Made by a program: the position numbers and the translations under genes. A stretch of DNA of 26,544 bases from Thermoplasmata archaeon (GTDB lineage: Archaea > Thermoplasmatota > Thermoplasmata > Thermoplasmatales > Thermoplasmataceae). Shown piece by piece: positions 15,221 to 22,365 of this stretch (position 1 is the first letter of the stretch; every line of letters starts with the position of its first letter). Location: NCBI GenBank assembly GCA_021806355.1, contig JAJZXT010000171.1:1-26544 (forward strand). The letters are read 5' to 3'. A model generated the notes under the pieces. That model saw only the letters and a program-made list of their open reading frames with translations. It ran no database searches and was not told the origin of the DNA.

Positions 15221-15826
15221 TTGGCAGAAAGGACAATATCATCGGGAATTCTCTTCGGTGTCGTTATAATAATACTTATGTTTGGCGGACTTTATTACAT
15301 GCTATCAGCACCCACAACACTTAATGGGGGGCTTATTGAAAGTTCAAGCATGTCCTATACAAAGACAGTAAACGTGACCCTTTATGCAAACGCGTTGGGA
15401 TGGGACTACGGTATAAAAGGTGATACGGTCAATCCCACAATCAACGTCACAGCGGGAACAAGAATAATATTCACGGTCATTGAGGACGATACTGCACCGC
15501 ATACGCTAACCATTGCAGATTCTTCTAAGGAATCCAGCACGCACCTTACACTGATTACTACGTCTCAGTTAACCACAACAATTGGGCATACAGTAGTTGC
15601 AAGTTATATCTTTGACAAGGTTGGCCCGTGGACATATTGGTGTGAGATTCATCCAACGACAATGTTTGGAACCATAAACGTGTTACCTGCAGCTAAAACA
15701 TCGGCTCAAGTCAATAGTAACAGTCAATTGAATCCAGGCCAAATCGGCATTTCGCACAATACTGTCAACAGCTTGAATTCAATTTTTCAAGACCTCCTGG
15801 ATAGTTCAGGTGCTTTAGTTGCCTGA
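15221..15826 (+). CDS. Membrane-anchored blue copper protein (sulfocyanin/cupredoxin-like)
   Basis: A 201-aa protein with an N-terminal membrane anchor (about 9-29) and a cupredoxin domain (about 50-156). The type 1 copper ligands are H94 (TAPHT), C141, H144 and M148 (WCEIHPTTM). A Ser/Asn-rich tail of about 45 residues follows. Because subunit II has CuA and most archaea of this group lack soluble cytochrome c, it is the likely electron donor to the oxidase, as sulfocyanin is in other acidophilic archaea. That role is inferred from position. Confidence 0.88.
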   Translation: MAERTISSGILFGVVIIILMFGGLYYMLSAPTTLNGGLIESSSMSYTKTVNVTLYANALGWDYGIKGDTVNPTINVTAGTRIIFTVIEDDTAPHTLTIADSSKESSTHLTLITTSQLTTTIGHTVVASYIFDKVGPWTYWCEIHPTTMFGTINVLPAAKTSAQVNSNSQLNPGQIGISHNTVNSLNSIFQDLLDSSGALVA

Positions 15827-16691
15827 ATACAGCACATTTTCAAAAATAAATAATCTTGTAAAACTTGAAATTACATTTCTTGTCGATCTTGTCGCGCTTG
15901 CAGGCTTTTTCACACTGAGTTCTAACTGGGCGCACCTGGTATATCTTGTCCCTCTCCTGATCTCAGGCTCACTTGCATCGTTCTCCGCTGCACTATTCAA
16001 TAATGTGTATGATACTGACATTGACATATTGATGAACAGAGTAGCGTCAAGGAGGGAGGAAATAAGGGAAAACCGGATGAAATATGCAATCTCTGCGGCA
16101 GCACTGCTGGTCATTTCCATTGTAGTTGGGCTGCTATTTTTAAATATTATTTCCGAAGCATTCATTCTTCTTGGATTTTTGAGTTATGTACTCCTCTACA
16201 CAATTATCCTGAAGAGGAGAACTGACCTGAACATCGTTATTGGCGGGATAGCAGGGAGTTTTCCTGCGCTGGCTGGTTCAGCATCAGTGGGTGGGGTAAT
16301 CACCTATGGCTCAATCTTTGTTGCACTTCTGGTATTCATGTGGACTCCAACTCACTTCTGGAGCCTCTCCATCAAGTATGCCAACGACTATAGAGAAGCG
16401 AAGATACCAATGCTTCCTGTAACAAGAGGCGTAGATAAAACAATATTCTGGATTCTTCTGAATACTGTAATCCTTTTTATCCTGACAATTTTTCCGGCAA
16501 TCTTTAACTTTCCCGTTCTTGGAGCGGCATACAGGGTAATTTCCATCCCTCTTGCACTTCTTATTTTAGTGCCAGCAATCAGATTGTATACGAGAAAGGA
16601 TGAAAAATCGTATAAGAAAGTTTTTCACATATCCAACTATTTCCTCACATTTTTATTAATAGCGGTTTGTTTGCTGCCACTACAGTTTTAG
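15819..16691 (+). CDS. ctaB: Heme O synthase (protoheme IX farnesyltransferase)
   Basis: UbiA-superfamily membrane prenyltransferase that adds a farnesyl-type group to heme B, needed for the high-spin heme of the oxidase. The 290-aa protein has the first Asp-rich motif, N61-x3-D65-x3-D69 in FNNVYDTDIDILMNR, the CtaB-specific LKRRTDLNIVIGGIAGSFPAL, and WTPTHFWSLSIKYANDY. The start is TTG 15819, 6 nt after AGGTG and overlapping the cupredoxin gene by 8 nt. No CtaA (heme A synthase) follows, so the enzyme may use heme O or a variant. Confidence 0.95.
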   Translation: MPEYSTFSKINNLVKLEITFLVDLVALAGFFTLSSNWAHLVYLVPLLISGSLASFSAALFNNVYDTDIDILMNRVASRREEIRENRMKYAISAAALLVISIVVGLLFLNIISEAFILLGFLSYVLLYTIILKRRTDLNIVIGGIAGSFPALAGSASVGGVITYGSIFVALLVFMWTPTHFWSLSIKYANDYREAKIPMLPVTRGVDKTIFWILLNTVILFILTIFPAIFNFPVLGAAYRVISIPLALLILVPAIRLYTRKDEKSYKKVFHISNYFLTFLLIAVCLLPLQF

Positions 16692-16758
16692 CCTGAACTA
16701 TGTACATTTCATTGGATAAAAATGAAAAAGTTATCGTTAATGTAGCGATTAGGCATTG

Positions 16759-17406
16759 ATGGAAACTGGAAATGTAAGAAAGCTTCTTCTGTTTGCACTA
16801 TTCCAGTTTCTGGTTTTTATTTTCTACTACTTCAACGTGTCACCATACTCCACCATAGAAGTTTCCATGTTTTCATTCTATGCGTATGTATTCATCGCAT
16901 GGGTTGAAATTCTTGGTTTTTATTTATTGACCGACATCAGGTACGATATATTAAAAAATTTCAAGAATGTGAAAGGATTTATTGTGCTAATTACCGTAAT
17001 TGCATTGTGGGCATACGCAATTGAAATTTCGATTCCAGGTTCCAATAATATCCCATATATTTTCACAACGCTCTTTACCCTTGTATGTTTTCAGGAATTC
17101 AATTTCAGGCTTATCACTATAGAAGTGCTTGATAAATTAACCAGTATTGGGGTTTCCGCCATTATCAGCTCCTTTCTATACACAGGGTTCTTTTCAATAT
17201 ACCTGTTCACTTTCCTTGGAGGATATCCCGGAAACTACTCTTTTCTCTTCATTCTTGACGAATTCTCCATGGGATTGGTAATTTCTGCAGTGTATGTTGC
17301 AACAAGAAGTGTTTATTATACTTCTTCAATAACGCTCTCCCTTTACATGCTTGGGTTGCTTCCCATTACTCCTGCGGTTATTTCTTATATCTTTGTTCCC
17401 GTTTGA
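16759..17406 (+). CDS. CPBP-family (CAAX protease-like) membrane protein, probably non-catalytic
   Basis: A 215-aa protein with about six or seven membrane helices. The middle and end follow the CPBP/Abi pattern: FQEFNFR (E113 and R117 of EExxxR), ISSFLYTGFF where the FxxxH motif belongs, and GLVISAVYVATRSVYYTSSITLSLYML in place of the last helix pair. The first Glu is Gln112, and no His occurs at the expected metal positions. It is therefore likely a non-protease member. It lies 67 nt after ctaB and may have its own promoter. Family assignment is moderate; the function is unknown. Confidence 0.65.
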   Translation: METGNVRKLLLFALFQFLVFIFYYFNVSPYSTIEVSMFSFYAYVFIAWVEILGFYLLTDIRYDILKNFKNVKGFIVLITVIALWAYAIEISIPGSNNIPYIFTTLFTLVCFQEFNFRLITIEVLDKLTSIGVSAIISSFLYTGFFSIYLFTFLGGYPGNYSFLFILDEFSMGLVISAVYVATRSVYYTSSITLSLYMLGLLPITPAVISYIFVPV

Positions 17407-17432
17407 ACCCCCAGGATTCTCGCATCAGCATT

Positions 17433-17825
17433 TTACGACAACAAGTCTTTGAGGTGATCAGGGATCTGCTGTTTCCTTCCTTCCCTGTCAACCCAGACTA
17501 TTACAGTTTTACCCGAAGATAAAATTGCATCATCTCCCTGGCGCAATATGGTATGCTTGAACGACACGCTTGTTGTGCCTACTTTCTCAATTTCGGTCAA
17601 AATTCGCGGTTTATCCTCATAATATATGGGTATCCTGAAATCAATATCTGCGTGCACTACCACAAAATTTACCGTTTTCGAGTGAAAACCCTTGAGGAAT
17701 TTCATGAAAAAATCAATCCTTCCCAACTCAAAGAAGCTGAGATACGCTGCATTGTTTACATGCCCTAGTGCGTCAAGATCACCGAATCTTATCTGCAGTT
17801 CAATTTCAGATATTTTTGAAGCCAT
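17433..17825 (-). CDS. Acyl-CoA thioesterase, hotdog fold (4HBT/FadM-like)
   Basis: A 130-aa single hotdog domain that likely hydrolyses acyl-CoA thioesters. The active-site region RFGDLDALGHVNNAAYLSFF is the family signature, with D18 as likely catalytic Asp, followed by ELGRIDFF, and DIDFRIPIYYEDKPRI as the second strand. Length is normal. It starts at ATG 17825 and overlaps the gene upstream by 20 nt, so the two are co-transcribed. The natural substrate is unknown. Confidence 0.88.
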   Translation of the reverse strand: MASKISEIELQIRFGDLDALGHVNNAAYLSFFELGRIDFFMKFLKGFHSKTVNFVVVHADIDFRIPIYYEDKPRILTEIEKVGTTSVSFKHTILRQGDDAILSSGKTVIVWVDREGRKQQIPDHLKDLLS

Positions 17826-18252
17826 TCGAGAGGAATTTCTTTGTTAAACTAATACATTGCGCTCTTCTGCTTACCCATATAGGTTCTTCATCACCAGAAA
17901 CATTTTCCAGTTTTGAATCCGATATATTATCGTGGTAGATCCAACCATTTCTCAATTCTTCCTTCATGTTCTTATTAACCACTATAAGAACCGGAAAGGT
18001 GATTTTATAGAAATCCCTGAACGTTTCCCTCAGGTAATATGGTGAAAACATGAGAACGGCCGCTGGATTTAGGTTTTCGTCAATAATTCTCCTCAGATCA
18101 CGTGGCGAATTCTCACGGGCACTGCAGATGATTGCATCAATCAGGTGATTTGGATTCTCTTTGCCAGGGGGGATGCCAAGCTCTTCTGATAAGGCACCCA
18201 GGAAGTCTGCAAAAGATGATTTTTCTTCAACGCCGGACGATATAATAATCAT
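17806..18252 (-). CDS. Hypothetical protein, alpha/beta fold
   Basis: A 148-aa soluble protein with no family I recognise. Predicted secondary structure alternates helices with hydrophobic strands (AAVLMFSPYY, FPVLIVVNKN), and the C-terminus (RRAQCISLTKKFL) is helical. The PVLIVVN strand loosely recalls the late strand of alpha/beta hydrolases, but no nucleophile elbow or catalytic triad is visible, so that is not claimed. It starts at ATG 18252, is divergent from the NFACT gene, and ends inside the thioesterase start, which suggests a linked role. Confidence 0.7.
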   Translation of the reverse strand: MIIISSGVEEKSSFADFLGALSEELGIPPGKENPNHLIDAIICSARENSPRDLRRIIDENLNPAAVLMFSPYYLRETFRDFYKITFPVLIVVNKNMKEELRNGWIYHDNISDSKLENVSGDEEPIWVSRRAQCISLTKKFLSNGFKNI

Positions 18253-18280
18253 CTTACTTCATGTGGTTATCCTATGTATT

Positions 18281-18290
18281 TTTTATATAT
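18281..18290. promoter_or_regulatory. Shared TATA element between divergent genes
   Basis: TTTTATATAT reads as a TATA box on both strands. It lies about 25 nt before ATG 18311 on the plus strand (leaderless start) and about 33 nt before ATG 18252 on the minus strand. No second TATA-like element is seen in this 58-bp gap. Confidence 0.5.
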
Positions 18291-18310
18291 CAATTTACGC
18301 TGTGATCCCA

Positions 18311-20170
18311 ATGAAGGATAAGCAGTCATCAATCGATTTCTACGCTCTTGTAAGGATTTATGGTGAAAGATTCCGGGGAGCATTCATTAAGAAGATTTAT
18401 CAGACCGGAAAGGATGAATTCACTTTCATACTGTATTCATCTGATCACGGCAAATTTCCATTTCACATAAAATTATCATCTGGCACTGCATTCATGGATC
18501 CACTCAGGCCTGAGGAATCTTCATCTTTTGCAATGTTCCTCAGAAAAAATCTCTCTGAGCAGAAGATAAGGGATATTGAGCAGATAAATTTCGACCGTGT
18601 GCTCAGGATTACAATGTATTCGGGTACCCAGCTTGTCTTTGAACTATTCAGGGAAGGAAACCTGATTATTATTGAAAACGATCTCATAACATATGCCTTT
18701 AATCCAAGGGAATGGAAAAACAGGAAGATCCTGAAAGGAGAGAAGTACATCCCACCATCCACAGTGGATCCGATCTCTGCAAGCGAAGAAGAGATTGCAA
18801 AGATACTGGCGAATAGCAAGGCATCAATCGTCCAAACAATGGCAACAAGATTGAATCTCGGTGGCGAATATGCAGAGGAGATTGCTGTCAGGCTGGGTAT
18901 TGAGAAGGAAAAAGCCTCGGTGGATTTTGTCACTCTTGTGCCGGAAATAATGGGAGAGATCAGGAAATTGCTTGAAGAAACTGCCTTGAATAAAGCATAT
19001 TATTACAAATCGGCGAACATGTTATCACCTGTTAAGTTGCAGTCAATGCAGGAAGAACCAGAAATAATTGAGGATTTTAACGAAGGACTCATCAGCCAGA
19101 TGGGCAGAATCAGGGAAGTGGATCCGCAGGTAACGCAGGTTGAAAGGAGGGTGACCAACCAGAAGAAGACAATCGAGCAATATATAGAGCTATCTGCAAA
19201 GTTAAAGGCAGCAGGGCAAACCTTAATTTCGAATTTGGGGGAATTTGAGAAGATTCTTTCCATTGCAAAAAAGTCACTGAAAACAATGAAAACTGGTCAG
19301 GAGATATACCCGGGGATAATTCTTAAGGGGCTTGATTTCGACAAGAAAATTATCACAATCGAAAGGAGTGGGGGAGAGATGGAATTATGGTTGAACATGA
19401 GTTCAGGGGAAAACGCCAACCACTATTTCACCAGGTCAAAGGAATATATATTAAAGGCGGAAGGAGCAAAGAAAGCGTTGGAGGAAACTTCAAAGATCAA
19501 TATCAGCAGTGACAGTTCCGGGAGAAAGAAGGTCAGGCCAAAGAAGTGGTTCGAGTCATACCACTGGTTCATTACGAGCGGAGGAAATCTCGTGGTGGCT
19601 GGAAAGGATGTAAATGGAAACGAAAAGGTTGTAAAGAAGCATATGGGAGAAAAAGACATCTATATCCATGCGGATTTGTATGGTGCTCCAAGCACAGTAC
19701 TGAAATTAAACAACCCTGATTCTGACATTGAAAGGGATATACTTGAAGCTGCCCAGTTTGCGGTTGCAAATTCAAGGGCATGGGCCAACGGCCTTGGTTC
19801 AGGATCTGCATACTGGGTAACCCCACTTCAGGTCAGCAAGACCCCAGAATCAGGTGAATTTGTGAGGAAGGGATCATGGATCGTCAAGGGCAAGCGTAAT
19901 TATCTCTTCAATCTGCCATTAAAATTGAAGGTCTCAACCGTAAATTACGAAAATGCTGAACTTCCAATGATCTGCCCAGATTCCACGGAAATTGAGGCTG
20001 AAAAGGACATAATCTTCATTTCACCCGGAGAGACAAAAAGAGAAAAGATTGCAAAGGAAATTGCGGAAATGCTCAATTGGGAGCGTGATGAGATATCGTC
20101 AGTGCTCCCTCCCGGAGGCAGCAAGATAGATTCTGTTGTTAAGAAAGTTCAGCCTTCAGTTTCTCAATGA
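18311..20170 (+). CDS. Rqc2/NEMF/RqcH-type ribosome quality-control protein (NFACT family)
   Basis: A 619-aa protein of the NFACT family, which binds stalled large ribosomal subunits and, in studied members, adds C-terminal Ala or Ala/Thr tails. It has an N-terminal NFACT-N domain with D95-R96 (NFDRVLR), matching the DR pair needed for tRNA binding in RqcH. An HhH and coiled-coil middle follows (about 180-400). The NFACT-R domain starts near KKWFESYHWFITSGG and contains KDIYIHADLYGAPSTVLK and NGLGSGSAYWV. ATG 18311 is preferred over an ORF extension into the divergent gene. Its end overlaps the convergent isomerase by 32 nt. Confidence 0.93.
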   Translation: MKDKQSSIDFYALVRIYGERFRGAFIKKIYQTGKDEFTFILYSSDHGKFPFHIKLSSGTAFMDPLRPEESSSFAMFLRKNLSEQKIRDIEQINFDRVLRITMYSGTQLVFELFREGNLIIIENDLITYAFNPREWKNRKILKGEKYIPPSTVDPISASEEEIAKILANSKASIVQTMATRLNLGGEYAEEIAVRLGIEKEKASVDFVTLVPEIMGEIRKLLEETALNKAYYYKSANMLSPVKLQSMQEEPEIIEDFNEGLISQMGRIREVDPQVTQVERRVTNQKKTIEQYIELSAKLKAAGQTLISNLGEFEKILSIAKKSLKTMKTGQEIYPGIILKGLDFDKKIITIERSGGEMELWLNMSSGENANHYFTRSKEYILKAEGAKKALEETSKINISSDSSGRKKVRPKKWFESYHWFITSGGNLVVAGKDVNGNEKVVKKHMGEKDIYIHADLYGAPSTVLKLNNPDSDIERDILEAAQFAVANSRAWANGLGSGSAYWVTPLQVSKTPESGEFVRKGSWIVKGKRNYLFNLPLKLKVSTVNYENAELPMICPDSTEIEAEKDIIFISPGETKREKIAKEIAEMLNWERDEISSVLPPGGSKIDSVVKKVQPSVSQ

Positions 20171-21062
20171 TAGAAACATCTTCAGGGTCTATTCCGCGAA
20201 GCAGTGCAAAGTGGTAACTCAGGATATCTCCGTAGTATACGCCATACATAATCTGTGCGAAAGCATTGCTTCCAATGAGTTTTACCTTCGTTATTTCCCT
20301 GCCTGACAGGCTTTCAGTCAGTTTCAATCGAAGTGAATTTCTATCCGAAAACGAGTTTTCGTATGCTATGTAAATAAATGGATCCTGTTCGTGGTTCATC
20401 CCCATTGGAACAAGTTCATTATGGTTAATTTCCGATAGAAAACCGGCGTTTGCAAGCATTTTGGAGTTTTCATTGAATTGTGTCTTGCAGCGATATGCTA
20501 CGCTTGCAGTTGGAGACCAGGAGACAAAATAGGGCACTTTCCCTGATTGATAGATCTTCTTGGCAATGGAATCTATTTCATCCTCACTCTTCCTGATGGA
20601 TTTTATATTTTTTATGATTTCATCAATATTTTTCCTCAATCCTGGAGCTATTGTATTGATCAATGGCATCAGTAAAAATCCTAGGGAAGATCTTGGCTGG
20701 TAGCCTGATGGAATCCTGATCGTAAAATCGGAAATCTCAGGCAATTTGCCACCTGAGGTTATTGAAAGCACCACTGCGCCCTTCTCTTTCGCCTCTCTGG
20801 CACAACTCAAGGTTTCTTCAGTATTCCCGGAATAGCTAAGCGCGATAAACAGTGTTTTTTTCCCGACAAATTCAGGGCAGTGATAGGAATTCAGCACGAC
20901 TAGAGGTTTTCCTGAGTAGATTTCACTGAATATTAATCCGGCTATGCCAGAACCTCCCATGCCTTCAATAACAATATTCTGAAAATCTGCCATGTTGATA
21001 TTGAATTTTTTATCAAAGAGCAACTGGTCTACTATTGAATCTATTTCTTCCCTGTATGTCAT
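20139..21062 (-). CDS. Bifunctional phosphoglucose/phosphomannose isomerase
   Basis: SIS-fold isomerase interconverting glucose 6-phosphate or mannose 6-phosphate with fructose 6-phosphate. The 307-aa protein matches the archaeal PGI/PMI family: GMGGSG (34-39), SYSGNTEE (76-83), FNENSK and EINHNE (211-216), the last a family hallmark carrying catalytic residues. ATG 21062 is preceded by GTGAT with 4 nt spacing. It is convergent with the NFACT gene, and the two coding regions share 32 bp at their ends. Confidence 0.93.
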   Translation of the reverse strand: MTYREEIDSIVDQLLFDKKFNINMADFQNIVIEGMGGSGIAGLIFSEIYSGKPLVVLNSYHCPEFVGKKTLFIALSYSGNTEETLSCAREAKEKGAVVLSITSGGKLPEISDFTIRIPSGYQPRSSLGFLLMPLINTIAPGLRKNIDEIIKNIKSIRKSEDEIDSIAKKIYQSGKVPYFVSWSPTASVAYRCKTQFNENSKMLANAGFLSEINHNELVPMGMNHEQDPFIYIAYENSFSDRNSLRLKLTESLSGREITKVKLIGSNAFAQIMYGVYYGDILSYHFALLRGIDPEDVSIIEKLKAELS

Positions 21063-21205
21063 AAAATCACGAAATTAATTTTTCAATCTATTCAGATGGG
21101 GTGTAAAACATAGGCTAAAGACATCAGCGAAGGAAGGAGTGCTGCCAATATTAATATCAAATATATTTTCAGGCGACCTGACATAACAGCCCATCATTTC
21201 GGGCT

Positions 21206-21994
21206 TTAAATTTTTTGCGCCGTTTCATGGGAATCTGCATAGAGCATTCCAAAGTATTTTGCTACATAATAGTATTTGAAAATAAGTTTACTTTCACTCC
21301 GGGACATAAAACCTGCGAGGGTAATCATTATCCAAAAGCTGTCCGGCTTTGCCTCTTCGACAAAACTGCGATCCAGCGTAAATAAATCAGAAAAGTTTCC
21401 TGATTTCACGCATTTCTTGATAATTTGATCATAAATTTCTGCCTTCGGTGAATATCCATATGGGCCTTCTGCGCTGTGCGTATGTGCCTGATCTGCGCTA
21501 AAAACGATTGAGTATTTGGCACTCCCCGTGGACAATATATCGTGAAGTTTTTCACCAAGTGTATATAATCCAGCAACATCCCAAATCCTGGACTGCCCAA
21601 TCAATACGGCCTTGCTGCTCTTGAAGAAGCTGAGGGGAATGAGCGAACCAAAATCGATCGGAAATGCCGTCTGGGCACCACCGGAAAAGGTTGCTTTTGA
21701 CATGATCTTCCTATTGCCATTCAAAATAACATTGGAGAGATCGGAATCATTCTGCAACTTCATTTCCATGACTTTTCCGCCTTCTGTAAGATAGGAACCG
21801 CTAAGGTTTTTATTGCCACAAATTGAAAACCTGCCATCCAGGCTAAGGCCGTGCGGAGTTACCACAATTACTGTATCTGAACAATCATCGGCTGTTCCAT
21901 CCATTATCTGCCTTCTCATTTTCCGGCTCTGCTCATCGGGAAGATCTACCAGTTCGTCACCGTGCGGAATGAGATATATTCGATCTATCATCAT
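21206..21994 (-). CDS. LigB-family (class III extradiol dioxygenase-like/MEMO-like) protein
   Basis: A 262-aa protein of the LigB superfamily. It has LIPHGDE near the N-terminus (H11), TPHG (H48) and ADQAHTHSAEGPYGYSP (H171, H173), where dioxygenases and MEMO homologues bind a metal. The His pattern is compatible with a metal-dependent enzyme, but the substrate and even the reaction are uncertain. Archaeal members are often next to AMMECR1 and radical SAM genes; neither is seen here. ATG 21994 (or 21991) fits a TATA box 22-25 nt upstream, so earlier ATG 22006 is probably not used. Confidence 0.8.
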   Translation of the reverse strand: MMIDRIYLIPHGDELVDLPDEQSRKMRRQIMDGTADDCSDTVIVVTPHGLSLDGRFSICGNKNLSGSYLTEGGKVMEMKLQNDSDLSNVILNGNRKIMSKATFSGGAQTAFPIDFGSLIPLSFFKSSKAVLIGQSRIWDVAGLYTLGEKLHDILSTGSAKYSIVFSADQAHTHSAEGPYGYSPKAEIYDQIIKKCVKSGNFSDLFTLDRSFVEEAKPDSFWIMITLAGFMSRSESKLIFKYYYVAKYFGMLYADSHETAQKI

Positions 21995-22011
21995 GTAGCA
22001 TAGCATGAATG

Positions 22012-22020
22012 GTATTTAAG
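22012..22020 (-). promoter_or_regulatory. TATA box of the LigB-family gene
   Basis: CTTAAATAC on the minus strand is centred about 22-25 nt before ATG 21994/21991. It is only 10 nt before ATG 22006, which helps to choose the start. Confidence 0.5.
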
Positions 22021-22178
22021 GGAATTCAGGAGCAGGGACGTCTGTTCAATGGCCAACAAATATATATCAGATGAAAAGAAATATGTTTTTATCATGGTGA
22101 GCGAGAAAACCCACTTCGTTATGAGTGGGATGAGAGCGAACACAACATTTAATAAATGCAATGCAATCTTTATACACA

Positions 22179-22312
22179 ATGCTGAAAACCAAGGCATTGT
22201 GAGTACCCACGGACAGTGGGGAATTAACGCCTGTTGGAGATTGTGTAAGACCACCCGAATACATGAAGGGGCAACGGTTGATGAAGCAGGAAGCCCACGG
22301 CTTCAGTCGTAG
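22179..22312 (+). pseudogene. tnpB: tnpB remnant (start and C-terminal tail only)
   Basis: An ATG at 22179 placed like the tnpB start of the left copy reads MLKTKAL then stops. In another frame, ending with the TAG at 22310-22312, the sequence encodes VDEAGSPRLQS, which resembles the C-terminal tail of TnpB proteins (E-x-GSP). The central RuvC-like and zinc-finger regions are gone. No functional protein is possible. Confidence 0.6.
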
Positions 22313-22323
22313 GAAGATGTCAC
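22205..22323 (+). ncRNA. Candidate omegaRNA (right-end RNA) of the tnpB-less element
   Basis: In IS200/IS605 elements the guide RNA scaffold is transcribed across the tnpB 3' end and stops at the right end, with the guide read from flanking DNA. This stretch has two hairpins (CCCAC-loop-GTGGG at 22206-22220 and GAAGCC-loop-GGCTTC at 22290-22304) and the conserved end. The guide would begin at 22324. Expression is not shown by sequence. Confidence 0.4.
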
Positions 22324-22365
22324 CTTGCAAAGTTAATGTAGTATGAACCAAACCATTTGGAGTGT

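Larger units (their letters stand above)
22088..22323 (+). mobile_element. Internally deleted IS200/IS605 (tnpB-type) element, both ends kept
   Basis: The left end (22088-22154) matches the minus-strand copy at 113-47, including the CCCACT/AGTGGG hairpin at 22110-22129. The right end carries the IS605-type 3' signature: hairpin GAAGCC-CAC-GGCTTC (22290-22304), then AGTCGTAGGAAGATGTCAC ending at 22323. Only about 110 nt lie between, so most of the tnpB gene (about 1.1-1.2 kb) is missing. The boundaries are inferred from the copy comparison on the left and from family resemblance on the right. Confidence 0.75.

Noticed and set aside
18161..18310. A 50-codon N-terminal extension of the NFACT gene
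   Set aside because: It overlaps the divergent hypothetical gene and the TATA element; homology to NFACT-N begins at ATG 18311.
18463..18933. A 156-codon frame antisense to the NFACT gene
   Set aside because: Lies within the NFACT-N domain, resembles no family and has no initiation signals.
21063..21205. 143-bp gap searched for a small gene or RNA
   Set aside because: No tRNA-like fold, ribosome site with a reading frame or convincing promoter was seen; only AT-rich sequence.
21188..21216. Hairpin AGCCC/GGGCT followed by a T-run
   Set aside because: It looks like a plus-strand terminator, but no plus-strand gene ends here. For the minus-strand gene the T-run is on the wrong side.
22049..22312. 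An 87-codon open frame ending in AGSPRLQS
   Set aside because: It runs through the left-end hairpin and across the deletion joint of the mobile element; only its last codons resemble TnpB. It is not a gene. The opposite-strand frames over 21991-22351 are rejected for the same reason.
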